64,000 bases of DNA, taken from contig NC_077228.1 in assembly GCF_027887165.1 (NCBI RefSeq), forward strand, positions 213,519,635-213,583,634. The letters are read 5' to 3'. Below the pieces are notes generated by a model that was not told the origin of the DNA, did not search any database, and saw nothing but the letters and a program-made list of their open reading frames with translations. Origin of the DNA: Monodelphis domestica. Lineage: Eukaryota > Chordata > Mammalia > Didelphimorphia > Didelphidae. A program made the position numbers and the translations under genes. Shown one piece after another: positions 36,191 through 48,091 of the stretch; within the stretch, counting starts at the first letter, position 1, and each line of letters opens with the position of its first letter.

Positions 36191-39100
36191 TATTAGAGAT
36201 AGAAAACTGGTAAAGTAAGAGGGTGGTCAGCGAGTTGGAACAGTAGATAGACTTCTCTTCCTGAATTAAAATCTGATCTCAGGTACTTGCTAGCTAGGTG
36301 ATTCTGGTCAGGTCACTTAACCCTGTTTGCCTCAGATTTCTGTCAGATGAGCTGGAGAAAGAAACAGCAAATTATTTTAGTATCGTTACTAAGAAAACTC
36401 CAAATGGAGTCACAAAGAGTAAGATATGATGGAGAAAAAAATGAAATAACAAAAGGGGGGAAAAAGTGTACTCATGGAGTAGAAACACAGAAGAAAAACA
36501 AATGACATCATTTGTTTAATATGGGTATATGATTTGGGGTTTTGGTTTCAAAAGATTGCTCTACTTCAAAATTCAATAATATGGAACTAGGTATCAAGTG
36601 ATAACATTTGTATAAGCCAGTGGAAGTGCTTATTCGATCTAGGAGGGGGGAGGGAAAGAAAGTGAAAAATGTAAACATGGAAAATGTTTTTAAAAAGAGA
36701 TATATAAGTTCAACTTGTAAAAAAAAAATTTAAAAATAAAGTGTGCCCATGAATGAAAAATCCAGTCATTTTATGGACTCACAGATGGTCTTTGCTTTAA
36801 AATAACCTGATGTACGATGTGGAAGAAATGCACAGATTTTGTACTTGGTCACAGAAACAGTTAGTGGGCACACAGAAAATAGAGGGGCACAGAATCCTCC
36901 CTACCATTTCCATAATATCATTGACCAGACTGAGCTGTCAATTAGTGTCTCATCAGGCAGTGACATGATTTTAATTGGTTTTTATACTGTTGTTGACTGA
37001 CCCCTTAGTTCTCTGATCACAGGCCAAGAGAAAGGTCTCAGGCAGTAGTCCAAGGATCCAAAGCACCTACCGCTGATGTGGAAATACCAGAGTAACCATA
37101 GATACTATCCAGCTCTAGAACTGTTGCTCAATCTTTCTCTCCTAAGGAAGGAGGAAGTTTTAGAGGGGTTGCAGTAGGGAGAAGACATCTAGCTGGGACT
37201 TAGGGGACCTCAAACACCTCATTTGGGTGTGGGATATTGCTATATCTTGGAATATAAAGTATAACCCAGTGGAATTGCTTATCAGTTCTGGGAGGGGGAG
37301 ATTGGAAGGGAGACTGACAACAGGAATCATGGAATCATGGAAAAAATTTAAAATTAAAATTAAAAAATATAACTTGGAATATACTACCTCTGTTAAGAGG
37401 TGATGTACGAAAGGGTATCAAAGGATAATCATTCATATTACAAAAGGATTTTGCACTATTTCAAGCTTTTTTGAAGAGACGTTTAAAAGCAGACTGACTT
37501 AGAAAAACTTAATTTACAAATGTTTCACTAACGCTATGAGGGAAGGATGCATTATGTATACATTTAGCTTGCTTAGCCAATCAGGTTATGTACTTGAACA
37601 CATATGTGATCAATGAAGACATGAATGAATGAAGAGTATAATGCTGATGTATACATGTGGCTATGTCACAAAGACTTGAATATGTATGTATGTATGTGTT
37701 TTGGTGTGTATGTTTTGGGTTTGTAAACTACATTGATGTGACTTTTTTTTTTAAACCCTTACCTTTTGTCTCAGAATCAATACTGTGTATTGGTTTCCAG
37801 GCAGAAGAATGGTAAGAGTTAGGCAATGGAGGTTAAGTGACTTGCACAGGGTCACACAGCTTGGACTGATGTGACTTGTGAAGCACCACACAGATCCTCC
37901 TATCAGTTAGATGTTCAAGTGGGTAAATTCAGATTAGGAAAACTCATCTTCCTGAGTTCAAATCTGGCTTCAGACACTTACTCACTGTGTGATCCTAGAT
38001 AAGTCATTTAACCCTATTTGCCTCAGTTTTCTCATCTGTAAAATGAGCTGGACCCAAAGAGATAATAAGGAAAAAGAGTTGTACAAGAATATTCATAGCT
38101 GTGCTCTTTGTGGTGGCAAAAAATTGGAAAATGAGGGGATGTCCTTCAATTGGGGAATGACTGAACAAATTGTGGTATCTGTTGGTGATGGAATACTATT
38201 GAGCTCAAAGGAATAATAAAGTGGAGGAATTCCATGGAGACTGGAACAACCTCCAGGAAGCGATGCAGAGCGCGAGGAGCAGAACCAGGAAAACATTGTA
38301 TACAGAGACTGATACACTGTGGTACAATTGAATGTAATGGACTTCTCTACTAGCAGCAATGCGATGATCCAGGACAATTATGAGGAACTTATGAGAAAGA
38401 ACACTATCCACATTCAGAGAAAGAATTGTGGTAGTAGAAACACTGAAGAAAAACAACTGCTTGATAGCATGGGTCGAGGGGATATGATTGGGGATGTAGA
38501 CTCTAAATGATCACCCTAGTGCAAATATTAATAATATGGAAATAGGTCTTGATCAATGACACATGTAAAACCCAGAGGAATTGCCCATCAGCTACGGGAA
38601 GAGTGGGGGGAGGGGAGGGGAGGAATAGAATATGATTTTTGTAACCAAGGAATAATGTTTGAAATTGACCAAATTAAAAAAAAAATAAAATTAAAATGAG
38701 CTGGAGGAGGAAATGGCAAACCACTCCAGTATCTCTGCCAAGAAAAACCTAAATGGGATCAAATCCTCAGATACCATGTCTGATGCTAGACTGGGACTCA
38801 GGCCACCCTGACTTGAGGTTCAGTCCCCTATGCCCTGCAAAAGATTACTTAATCCAATTCTGTCACTTTAGGAACTAAAGACTGTGGGGAGTAAGTGACC
38901 ACCTCAAGGTCATATTGCTCTGTTAGTTAGTGGTGGTGGAGCTGGGACTAGACTAGAAGCCAGGCTTGCCACCTCTTGGCACAGTCCTCTTTCTATCATC
39001 CCCTCTTGCTGCAGTGGTGGCTGCTGCTGCTGCTGCTGCTGCATTATACCTGTGAGCTTTTCCATGAGGGCATCCAGTTCGGCCTCGATCTCCCGATGCA

Positions 39101-42100
39101 TGGAATCATTGGTGACAGCCAGGACCCAGAGGAGTAGGTTGGTAGCCATAGTTAGCATCAGTCCGCACCTGGGAAGGGGGGAGGCACTTGATAACCCAAT
39201 CCCTGACCCCGAGTCCCTCAAACTCTCTGAGCTTAGAGCTGGGCAGATATCTCATAACCTTTCTCCAGGCTGGCTCCCTCATCCCTATTCAGACTCTTTC
39301 CCAGCATGCCCTCAAGAAGCTCTTTCTGGAGCCCAAGAGTGGGAGTCAGAGATGTTCAAGTGTGGGGAATGCCCAGGGAGAGACTCACTGGATCCATTTC
39401 CCAATGAATTCCCCAACTATAGAACCAGGATGGCCTCTTTTAGGGAGTTGGTTGGGTGTGGGGTGGAAAGTCGGGTGTGGAGAGGAGAGAATGTCTCAAG
39501 AGGCTGAGGGAAGAATGGAAGGGGTCTGGGAAGCCCATCTCACCTGGTGAGATTCATCTGGACCTGGACACAATCCTTACTGTGGCTCCATAGCACATAG
39601 GTCTGAAAAGAAGATGAACTCCAGCTGACCACAGCTTTGGGGGAGAAAAGAGGGGGTGACGAGGAGGTGTATGTGTGTCGAGTCTTTGTGCATGTCAGTA
39701 TATACGTGTATGAAGTAGCTACACTCTGTATGTAAGAATAAGTGAATAATAATAATAATAATAACTGACATTTATAGAGTTTACTATGGGCCAGGCACCA
39801 TGCTAAGCACTTTACAGTGATGGTCTCATATGATCCTCACAGCAGTCTGAGGAAGCAGGGACAATTAGGATCCCCTTCTTTTATGGATGAGGAAACTGAG
39901 GCAAATAGACCAGCCCAGGGGCACACAGCTACTAAGTATCTGAAGCTAGATTTGAACTCAGGTTTTCCCGACTTCAGGCTTAGAGCTCTAAGCATTCTAT
40001 TCACTGTAATTAATACTAGCTGGAGTTTATATGGTACTTTTCTTTTTCTTAAACCCTTATCTTCTGTCTTGGAATCAATTCTATGTATTGGTTCCAAGGC
40101 AGAAGAGTGATGAGGACTGGGCAATGGGGGTTAAATGCCTTGCCTGGGGTCACACAGCTAGGAAGTGTCTGAGGCTGGATTTGAACCCAGGACCTCCCAT
40201 CTCTAAGCCTGGCTCTTAATCTACTGAGTCATCCAGTTGATCCTTATGTCGTATTTTTGAGGTTAACAAACCCCTTTATGTATGCTATCTCATTCTATCC
40301 TAACAACCCATTAAGATAAGCAATATTACCCATTTTATCGTTGAGGAAATTGAGTCTACAAGAAAACTAAGTGACTTGCCCAAAGTTGTGTATCTAGTAA
40401 GTGACTGAAGCAGAATCAGAACTCAGATCTTCCTAACTCTTAGGGAAGTGAACAATGACAGGGAAGGCAGTGAATGCCTGTGCCTCCTAGGTCCGCCATA
40501 CCGAGAACTGCTAACTTCAGCTTTGCTTGACTAATTCCAGAGCTCTGTTTATGGCACCCTAATGCACCCCCAGGAGCATGCATGAATAAGGGTCCACTTC
40601 TGGTGTGGCCAGAACGGGCCCAAAGCCCAAGCGGCAGGTTAAGCTGTAATAGCTTTCATAGGAAAACTTAAAGCTTTAGTAAATTAGCACAATGACCCCT
40701 GGCACATCCTCGGTGAGTATTTTTAGGTTATAAATTCATAATGGAAGCAGTGGTATATGTGTGTATACACATGTATATGCACAACACACATGGATACACA
40801 CAACCACACACATGTCAAACATATAGACATGCAACCGCACATATGTATAGATCCACATGTGCATATAACTCTACATATACATGTGTGTCCATATACAACT
40901 ATATTTAACACATATCCACATAGTCGGCACAATTATATGCACATGAATATATTAATATATACACACCTATAACTATACATGTATATATCCATATATAAAC
41001 TTATAGCTATACACATAACTATGTACATATATCCATATACACAAGACACACATAGCTAGATCTGTACATATACACATGTATATATACATGCATATAGCAC
41101 ATCCATGTACACAATCAACACATAACTATACACACATACATGTATCAAAATATATACATAATTATATCTACACATATCCACACACATGTAACTACGAGCA
41201 GGTACATCTATATACACACAACTACACATACACACATACATGTATACACATGTGCATAGATCCACACATGTAAACCTATAGCTATAGGTAACATAGCCCT
41301 GTATACACAATTATATACACATGTATATACCCACATATACACATATCCATTTACAGAACTATTATACACATGTATATATAATTATATATAACACATCTGC
41401 AACAAACAATTATATCTCCATATATACACATATAACTATATATGCATATGTCCATATATGTTTACACATAACTATATATACACATATCCATACATACACA
41501 TATATAACTCTATATACACATCCATATATAGACATGTAACTACATATACACACATCCATATATGCACACTTGTTATCACAGATAATGTATATATTAATAT
41601 ATGCATTCATATAACTAGATGCATGTATATAGCCATCTATTTATATATACATGTAACATAACTATAAATACACATACCCATACATACACACACATAACTA
41701 AGCATACACATATGCCAATGCATGTACACACATTACTATATATACACATGAATACCCATATATGCATCCCTACAAGTATATATATATATATATATATCCA
41801 CATATAACTACAAATACATATATGCCCATATGTATACATGCACAACTGTATACACACGTCTCCATATATGCACACAGAACTATGTCCACATCTACACCCA
41901 TACCCATTATATACCCCCATGCCTATATATACCATACATATAGCCTATAGATACACATATAACTATACATACATAACATGCAATACCCATATACACATGC
42001 ATATACACATAATCACATAGATACTTTCATATACAGCTACATGCACACAATGCATATCTACATATCTACACATATACTCACCTATACCTATACCTAGACA

Positions 42101-42318
42101 CGCAGATAACCTTATGTACACCCATACACATATATCCCCCAAACATGCATACACCCACATATACCCACAAAATACATACATAGACAAACATACACCCATC
42201 GTATATGCACACATATACCTAGATAGACACATGTATGCAATAATCATATAGCTATGTTTAGAAATAGTTGTCTCTCCAACTTACACAGGGAGGTGAGCCT
42301 CCAGAGGAGTGTGTGTGT

Positions 42319-42376
<58 letters not shown>

Positions 42377-45300
42377 CTAGGGGCCCCTGGCTAGTGGGGG
42401 CGGGTGGGTGTGGAGACGTAGCATCACCTGAAGACTGATGAAGAGGATCTCAATGACAGGGAAGACGAGCTCCACGTCAGACTTGCAGTGGATGTGACTG
42501 ACCACGTAGCCGATTCGGAAGACGTTGAGAAGAATGGTGCAGCTACCGAACAACACCAGCGAGCCTGGCCAGGTGGAAGCATCCGAAGTTTCTCAGACCT
42601 TTTCCAGGCCCGCCCCGCCCCACTCCACGCCTCCCCCACCTGGGCTAAGGAAGGCCAGCCCTGGCCCTGGCCCTGGCCCCAGGGCTCTGCCTTATCATTC
42701 TTTTGCTGGTGCTGAAGGAGGGCGAGGCACGTGCTTACTTACCCTGAACCCAGACAGGCCCGGCATGGGGGTCTCTGTACTGGACAGAGTGTGGCAGGCG
42801 GATGGTTACTGCGACGTGGTAGAGGAGCCAGAGGAAGGCGAGTACCTTGAGCACCGCCAGCAAGATCCAGACGTCCCCCAGGGTGATGGCCACGTTGTTG
42901 AAGATCATGCTACAGATGAAGGCTCCCCCCAGGAACACCACGTTGAGTGCCAGGAGCCCAGAAAAGAGCTGACTGGCCTTCTGGGCTTGCCGATCACGAC
43001 GAAGGAGCAGGGAAAAGTGCCGGACTAGCCACGACTTATTCCTGCTGGGGCCAGGGCCCCCCAATTCCTTCTCATCCTCCTTAGCAGTAGTCTCCGGAAT
43101 CCCCTGAGGGTCTGGAGAGGGCAGGGAAGGGGTAGTGGAGCTTTAATATGAGGAATGTGGAATGCTGCACCAAGCTCAGTATAACTTTAGACCTCTCGTC
43201 TGGGGTGGGGGTAGAATGAAAGGCTCCCCCTTCCTGTGTCAGTCCATGGACTTCTCTTTACCCTCCTCCTGCCTCCTTACCAACCTCAGATAACTCAAAA
43301 ACAGGGCGGACCAAATTTTACCTACCTAGTCAGGTTTCTTCCAGTGGACAAAGGCCATTTCTGTAATCTTAACAAAAAAAAGTACAGGCTATTCTGCAAG
43401 TTACTCCTCTCTCCTCCACTGATTGTTACAAAGGCTCATGGATATATAGCTAGAAGGGGACTTGAGTCTGTCAAATCCAATTCCCTCATTTTTTCAGAGA
43501 GATTAAGTGACTTACTTGGCCATAGTCTCACAGCTAGTAGATGTCTAAGGTTGGATTTCAATTTAATTCTTCCTGACTCCAGTTCCAGCCCTCTATCCAC
43601 TGTGTCACCCAGTTGCTTCTCTAAACTTTCAGAGTAGAACCACAGTCCCTCCCTTATCCTGAGACAGCTATTCACATTCTGCAGCTCTGCCTTTAGCCTT
43701 CTCCATTCCATCCCTTTTCCTACCTATATAATTTGGGAATCAGGAATTCCCAATCTGGCATTGGGCTGCTTTACTGACTGAAAATGTGTCCTCTTTCCTA
43801 GGTTTCTGCCACTTCTTTATGTTGCTCCTTGAGCTGCTCCCCCTGTCCAAGGTATTCAAATCTAATTCCTACTTATGTTCTGCCCCTTTGTCTCCTTTCT
43901 CCTTTCTCAGTTCTAACCCAATGCTACAATTCTCTTCCTTCATTTTGCAACCTTCTCCTTCCCCTTCCCAAAAACAAGCTCCTAAGTAACACTAGGAAAG
44001 GAGAGCTCTCTCACCCCCTCCTTTTCCTCCTTCTCTCACTCCATTACTCCTTCTCCTGAGGTCTGGGCTGTCTCAAGGACCTGACTATCCCCTTTCAGAA
44101 GGAGATAGAGTTGCCAATCTGTTCTTTATGTAACTTACATCTATTTATCTAAATTATTCAACTGCCTCTAGATTTAAAAATAAATTTGTCCTCTCTAAAG
44201 CTGTTAGATTTTCTTTTCTCCTTATCCTTCCTTACTAGCTTTTAAGCACCATATTCCTGGGAAGTAGCCATAGAGAAGTTGATAACAACTAGTGCTGGAA
44301 GTGACTTTAGAGACCCAAACTCTTTATTTTGTAGATGAGGAAACTGAGGTCAGGGACAAAAAATTGACTTGCTCAAAGACTTTACTATATCTGACATTCA
44401 ATCCATCAGCATTGTCCAGGACCTAGCATGAAGCAAGCCCTCAATAATGATCCTTTTCTTTTTCACCTAGACTTTCCACATCCTAGTGGGTGAGGCCAGA
44501 GACAATCACTGTAGCATCTTCTTGCTCCATTTCTTCCCAAATAGGTGACTGCCCCTTGGAAGGATGCTTTCTTTGGAGGTCTTGGGGACTAGGGGTTAGG
44601 ATGTGGAGAAGGATGAAGATAGGAAGATGCAACTGAGATTGTAATTCTTGAGTGAAGGATCTACAAACCTGCATAAGAGAGATGACTGGGAGTTGAGGAT
44701 CTAAGATTCTCTCCCTAGTATTTTTCTTTTCTGTCAGGGGGATGGGGAGCTTGGGGCTGAAATGAGCTCTCTCAGTGCACCCAAACCCAGGAGTGTTCAA
44801 CTCACTGAAGATAGCAGCAATCTTCTGCTAATCAAAGGAATAGCTAGCTATAGGAGGCCTGAGCAGTTGTGGGAAGGCCACTGGAGAAAGTGCTTTAGGG
44901 CTTAACTGAAGGAAAATGAAGTGTCAGCTCTCCTCAATGCTGTGCATGTTGCAAAGAGGAAGGAGGGAGGGACCAGAAGCCAAACTGGTTTTTGAGTTTA
45001 AGTTAGAGGCAGGTGACAAGAAATCCCAAGAGCTGTTAGGGAGGGAAAATGGGGCAAGGAGAACAGACTCTGGAGGTGGGAGCAATGGAGGGAGGCCAAG
45101 GGAGTTATGGATAGTCTGAGTTCCCAAAACATAGACAAGACACAAGGGCCAAAATCACCCCAGCCCCCTGGCCTGTCCATCCCCTGATTTCCCCTTCCTT
45201 AACGATTCAGTTTTTTGTTCCTCCAGGTTTCAGAGTCCCATTCTTGGAGATGTAAGCTTTGACTGGGTCTCGAGTATAAGTTCTTTTTCCAGAGGTGGAA

Positions 45301-45765
45301 GGAGTGGGGACGCCTTAGGAGGGGACAGAGAGCAGGGGAGAATTCTCTCTGCTGACCCAGGGCGGCTAGTGCTGCTCTCTGGACTGCTGCGAGCCCAGAA
45401 TGGAAGGTGGCGTTGCCTTGAACTTGGAAGAGTTGTGTGGCAGGTGGCCTCGGTAGGAGAGGTGGAAGTGGCGTAAGGCAATAGGTGCTGGGATCCCTAA
45501 GGGAATTTCTAGAGCCTTGTGGTCTCTCTTCTCCTCTGAATTCCCTCCCCCTACATTTCTGGAGAATTTCTACCCTGCCCCATGCCTGGCATTCCCTCTT
45601 CTTGACCCTGGCTTTTGGATCCTTTCCCCTCCTTTTAAAAGCCCTGCTCCAGACTTCAGATTCGGGCCCAGTTAGAACCAACCATGGGCAGATGGTAGAT
45701 AGTGGGGAGATGTGTGGGGGTACCGAGCGGGGCCCAGACACCTTACCTGAGACTTGGGCTGTCAT
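34827..45765 (-). CDS. OTOP3: OTOP3, otopetrin proton channel (7 coding exons)
   Basis: Spliced frame of 1698 nt gives 565 aa; human OTOP3 is about 596 aa. Exons, 5' to 3': 45765-45747, 43111-42743, 42564-42428, 39602-39544, 39168-39050, 36001-35178, 34997-34827. Phases agree at every junction. Exons 2-7 match recalled OTOP3 closely (KSWLVRHFSLLLRRDRQ, MLYPFSTEYSLICC, KNPTRSLDVVLLMGAALGQ, C-terminal GGLVEVYLGA). Otopetrins are proton-selective channels with 12 membrane segments in two halves; the hydrophobic segments here follow that pattern. The loop after segment 5 has NET and NTT glycosylation sequons. The N terminus (MTAQVS, then DPQGIPETTAKEDEKE) is the least certain part: exon 1 has only 19 coding nt. 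A longer frame upstream of it opens with GTG, so ATG at 45765 was chosen. Confidence 0.92.
36055..36187 (+). repeat. (TA)n(GA)n microsatellite
   Basis: TATA-rich 36057-36130, then about 28 uninterrupted GA units to 36187, beginning about 50 bp upstream of the OTOP3 exon 6 acceptor, where it reads (TC)n on the transcript. Confidence 0.95.
36222..36430 (+). repeat. MAR1-like SINE
   Basis: 'gtggtcagcgagttggaaca' decayed head and 'gagctggagaaagaaacagc' tail. Confidence 0.65.
36440..36730 (+). repeat. L1 3' UTR fragment
   Basis: 'catggagtagaaacacagaa gaaaaacaaatg', 'gtataagccagtggaagtgc' and an A-rich end match the other L1 tails. Confidence 0.6.
36731..37225. other. Unassigned intronic sequence, OTOP3 intron 5
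   Basis: No exon, repeat family or motif recognised. Confidence 0.35.
37228..37372 (+). repeat. L1 3' UTR fragment (short)
   Basis: 'agtataacccagtggaattg cttatcag' and the A-rich tail only. Confidence 0.55.
37743..37862 (-). repeat. WSINE1/SINE1_MD-like SINE, truncated
   Basis: T-run and 'taaacccttaccttttgtct' to 'gggtcacacagc', then abruptly unique sequence. Confidence 0.7.
37920..38765 (+). repeat. MAR1-like SINE interrupted by an L1
   Basis: Left part 37920-38052 carries the core 'gcctcagttttctcatctgt aaaatgagctgg'; right part 38693-38765 carries 'ggaaatggcaaaccactcca'. They join across the L1 insertion described separately. Confidence 0.75.
38053..38692 (+). mobile_element. L1 3'-end insertion, 5'-truncated
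   Basis: About 640 bp from the end of ORF2-derived sequence ('attggggaatgactgaacaa', 'ggtgatggaatactattgag') through the 3' UTR ('aacccagaggaattgcccat') to an A-rich tail. Perfect 13-bp duplications AAAATGAGCTGGA flank it at 38040-38052 and 38693-38705. Stops occur in the ORF2 remnant, so it is dead. This copy defines the 3' tail seen in the other L1 fragments here. Confidence 0.8.
39018..39042 (-). repeat. (CAG)n microsatellite at the OTOP3 exon 5 donor
   Basis: On the transcript strand, CAG units start five nt after GTATAAT at 39049-39043. Seven Gln-coding triplets are present. Confidence 0.9.
39743..40010 (-). repeat. THER1-type core-SINE, full length
   Basis: (AAT)n start, 'gggccaggcaccatgctaag', 'ggatgaggaaactgaggcaa', and reversed head 'tctaagcattctattcactg'. 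Confidence 0.75.
40045..40245 (-). repeat. WSINE1/SINE1_MD-like SINE
   Basis: 'ttaaacccttatcttctgtc' to 'actgagtcatccagttgatc'. Confidence 0.8.
40246..40450 (-). repeat. THER1-type core-SINE
   Basis: 'tatgtatgctatctcattct atcctaacaa' and 'ttgaggaaattgagtc'. Confidence 0.6.
40745..42245. repeat. 1.5-kb degenerate TA/CA minisatellite, OTOP3 intron 3
   Basis: Alternating purine-pyrimidine sequence built from words such as ACACATATCCATATATACAC and CATATAACTATATATACAC, with irregular 32-40 bp periodicity. Open frames on both strands here (Tyr/Ile/His/Thr or Cys/Val rich) are composition artefacts. Confidence 0.85.
42308..42377 (+). repeat. (GT)n(GC)n tract beside the OTOP3 exon 3 donor
   Basis: Nearly pure GT for about 57 bp followed by GCGCGCGCGC. 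On the transcript strand it reads (GC)5 then (AC)n, beginning about 50 nt after the donor at 42427. Confidence 0.95.
43435..43625 (-). repeat. THER1/MIR-type core-SINE
   Basis: 'ctcattttttcagagagatt aagtgactta' and reversed head 'ctctatccactgtgtcaccc'. Confidence 0.6.
44285..44420 (-). repeat. MIR/THER1-type core-SINE fragment
   Basis: 'tattttgtagatgaggaaac tgagg' and 'tgacttgctcaaag' in OTOP3 intron 1. Confidence 0.5.
44440..45745. other. OTOP3 intron 1, left-over unique sequence
   Basis: No repeat or exon was recognised. Long - strand frames run through 45199-45745 but show no similarity I recognise, and exon 1 splices out of this frame at 45746. Confidence 0.4.
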
Positions 45766-45924
45766 CGCTGCAGATGAACAATCAGTTGTAAGGAGCTGGG
45801 TTGCTCCGTCCAGGTGTGTCTCCAGCCTCACCCCCCAACCCGACCTATGCCCCTGGACCCTCTCCCTCAGATGGACTGCGCACCCGCTGGCTCAGTCCCA
45901 GTGGTTCATTGATTTTTCCTGTTG

Positions 45925-45960
45925 ACTTTGTTAATCTCATTAATCCCTCATTAATTATCC
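45925..45960 (-). promoter_or_regulatory. OTOP3: Cluster of ATTAAT/HNF1-like sites upstream of OTOP3
   Basis: GTTAATCTCATTAAT at 45930-45944, followed by CATTAATTAT, gives three ATTAA cores within 30 bp, about 165-190 bp upstream of the OTOP3 ATG. Resembles HNF1/homeodomain sites; functional role is inferred only. Confidence 0.35.
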
Positions 45961-46559
45961 CGCCAGAGACTTCCTTAGCCAGTTAAGAGCAGCCAATAGG
46001 ATTGAGGGCAGGGCCATCTCAGCCAAGTTGGCAAATGGGTAGCGTATTTAGTACTCGTCGGGCGGGTACTAAGGAGGGGCTGGGCCAAAGCCCACGGGGG
46101 TCGGAGATGTTTGGCTAACTAGTCAAGGATTACTGGGCGGGGCTTGAGATTTAGCCATCAATCAGGTAGAGAGAGCAGTAAGGAGCCAATATTTGATGGG
46201 TCTTCTCAACTCTAGGAAGTATGCATCAGAGACACCTCATTGGGTTTCTGGAAATAGGACAGGAGGGAAATAAAGGCAAGTTTCTCCCAGAATGCCGAAG
46301 TCACTTGGCAAAGCTGCTTCAGAAAGCTTCTTATGGCCCCTTTCCATATCAACTCCCTCTGATGTCAGGCCCTTTGCCATCTGCCTACCACGAAGCAACA
46401 ATCTTTCTGCCCTCAGCTGACACATCCAGACACCCTTTGCTCTGTCCTCTTCCTCTCCCTGATGTCCCATGTGAGATCAAAGGGGAAAAAATACAAAGTC
46501 TAAACACTAATTCTGACTGCAATGAGTTGTGAGGATTCCATTCTTCCTCTCCACTAGAA

Positions 46560-46838
46560 ATCCTTGTCAGAACTATGGGAGTAGAAATACAGAAGAAAAA
46601 CAACTGATTGATCACATGGTTCTATGGGGATATGATTGGGGATGTAGACTCTAAATGATCACCTTAGTGCAAATATCAATAATATGGAAATAGGTCTTGA
46701 TCAATGGCACATGTATAACCCAGTGGAATTGCTCATTGGTTGGGGGAGTGGGGGAGAGAAAGAACATGAATCATGTAACCATGGAAAAATATTCTAAATT
46801 AATTAAATAAATAACTTAATAATAATAAAAAAGAAATA
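46560..46838 (+). repeat. L1 3' UTR fragment
   Basis: 'gagtagaaatacagaagaaa aacaactga' through 'catgtataacccagtggaat' and 'aatcatgtaaccatggaaaa' to an A-rich end. Same tail as 38053-38692. Confidence 0.75.
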
Positions 46839-47234
46839 CCTTTGTCTCCTCTGTGCACCTTTCCCACTCTCTCAGTAGAATGTCACTAAACCCCATTAGT
46901 CTGGTCCTATTGCTGATGGAATCTTTGAATTTGGGGATTTTAAGAACAGACAGGGAAAGATTTTTCTTCCAAAGCAAGTTAAGCAAACTCTCAAAATTTG
47001 CCCTTAAGCTGCTGTTGACCCCTCTCTTTACTGCCCTGAAAATGTCCTAGTGCTCTGTAGAACAGCTATAACTTGAGGGCAGCTGCCTTCCCTATCACTG
47101 GTTCTCACTTGGTTTTCCTTCCCTTCTGGTTCTGTTTGTCTCTGTTATCTCTGTGATTACTCTTTTCTCTAGGAATCCTTTTTATTCCTTCCCCATAACC
47201 CTCAGAATGGTGTTGGCTTGGCTAAAAAGTATAT

Positions 47235-47370
47235 TGAAGTCTTGGAGAGTGAGTGGAAGGACAGTATGCATTGTTGGTGAAGTTGTGAATTGATTCAATC
47301 ATTCTGGAAAGCAATTTGGAATTATGCTAAGAAAGTCACTAAAATGCTCTTTGGTCCAGAGATCCCACTG
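47235..47370 (+). repeat. L1 fragment from the 3' part of ORF2
   Basis: 'tgcattgttggtgaagttgt gaattgattc' and 'attctggaaagcaatttgga' match L1 ORF2 sequence as recalled in marsupials. Confidence 0.6.
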
Positions 47371-47645
47371 ACATTTAAAGCCCTTCACAATGTGTGTATA
47401 TATTATACACATATTATATATATGGATGTATGTGTATGACATACACATATATAACTATGTGCATATACTACACAGATAGTACATACACATGTGTATATAT
47501 ATTTATATATACAAAGTCCCACCTGATAGGTTATAAGCTTAAGAACAGGGATTATCTCACTTTTTTTTTTCTGTCTCCAGCAACTAATATAACCCCTGGC
47601 ATACAGTAGGAGCTTAATAAATGCTAGTTGCATGACTGAATTTAC
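47371..47645 (+). repeat. L2-type LINE fragment with internal (TATACA)n expansion
   Basis: 'gacatttaaagcccttcaca' to a TATACACA array at about 47395-47510, then 'acagtaggagcttaataaat gctagttg' at the 3' end. Confidence 0.55.
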
Positions 47646-47853
47646 ATAATGATTATTAGGACTAAATGGGGGGAAAAAGAACAGCAAAACAATGGAAATT
47701 AAATGCTGCAAAATTATAATGACCAAGCTTGGCCTCTGGAAGAGATTTGAGAATGTACCACCCTTTCTTCTTTGCAGAAGAAGGGGATTGGGTGAGACCA
47801 TTACAAATAATGATGGATTTGGTTGATATGCTGGTAGTTCCGGTGAACTTTTT

Positions 47854-47857
<4 letters not shown>

Positions 47858-47906
<49 letters not shown>

Positions 47907-47970
47907 CTTCCTTCCTTCCTTCCTCCTTTCCTTCCTTCCTCCCTTCCTCTCTCTCTCTCTCTTTCTTTAT
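47858..47970 (+). repeat. (CT)n/(CCTT)n microsatellite
   Basis: CT run at 47860-47900, then CCTTC units, then CT again. Confidence 0.95.
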
Positions 47971-48091
47971 ATATTTTGGGTAATGTAGGTGATGTTAAAA
48001 CAAAATTGTTTTTTGGGGGCATCACTTGTTTCAGTAAATTTTGTTTTGTTTTTTTAAAAAAAGTTATTGGGGGCAGTTGGAAAATCACAAG

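Noticed and set aside
38910-39043. Polyglutamine tail as a normal part of OTOP3
   Set aside because: A donor at 39049 and the matching downstream exon phase place it in the intron; kept only as a retention possibility.
40723-42247. Many open frames of 60-106 codons on both strands
   Set aside because: They arise from stop-poor TA/CA repeat composition and have no protein-like content.
45766-45831. A 22-residue N-terminal extension of OTOP3
   Set aside because: The upstream start codon of that frame is GTG, not ATG.
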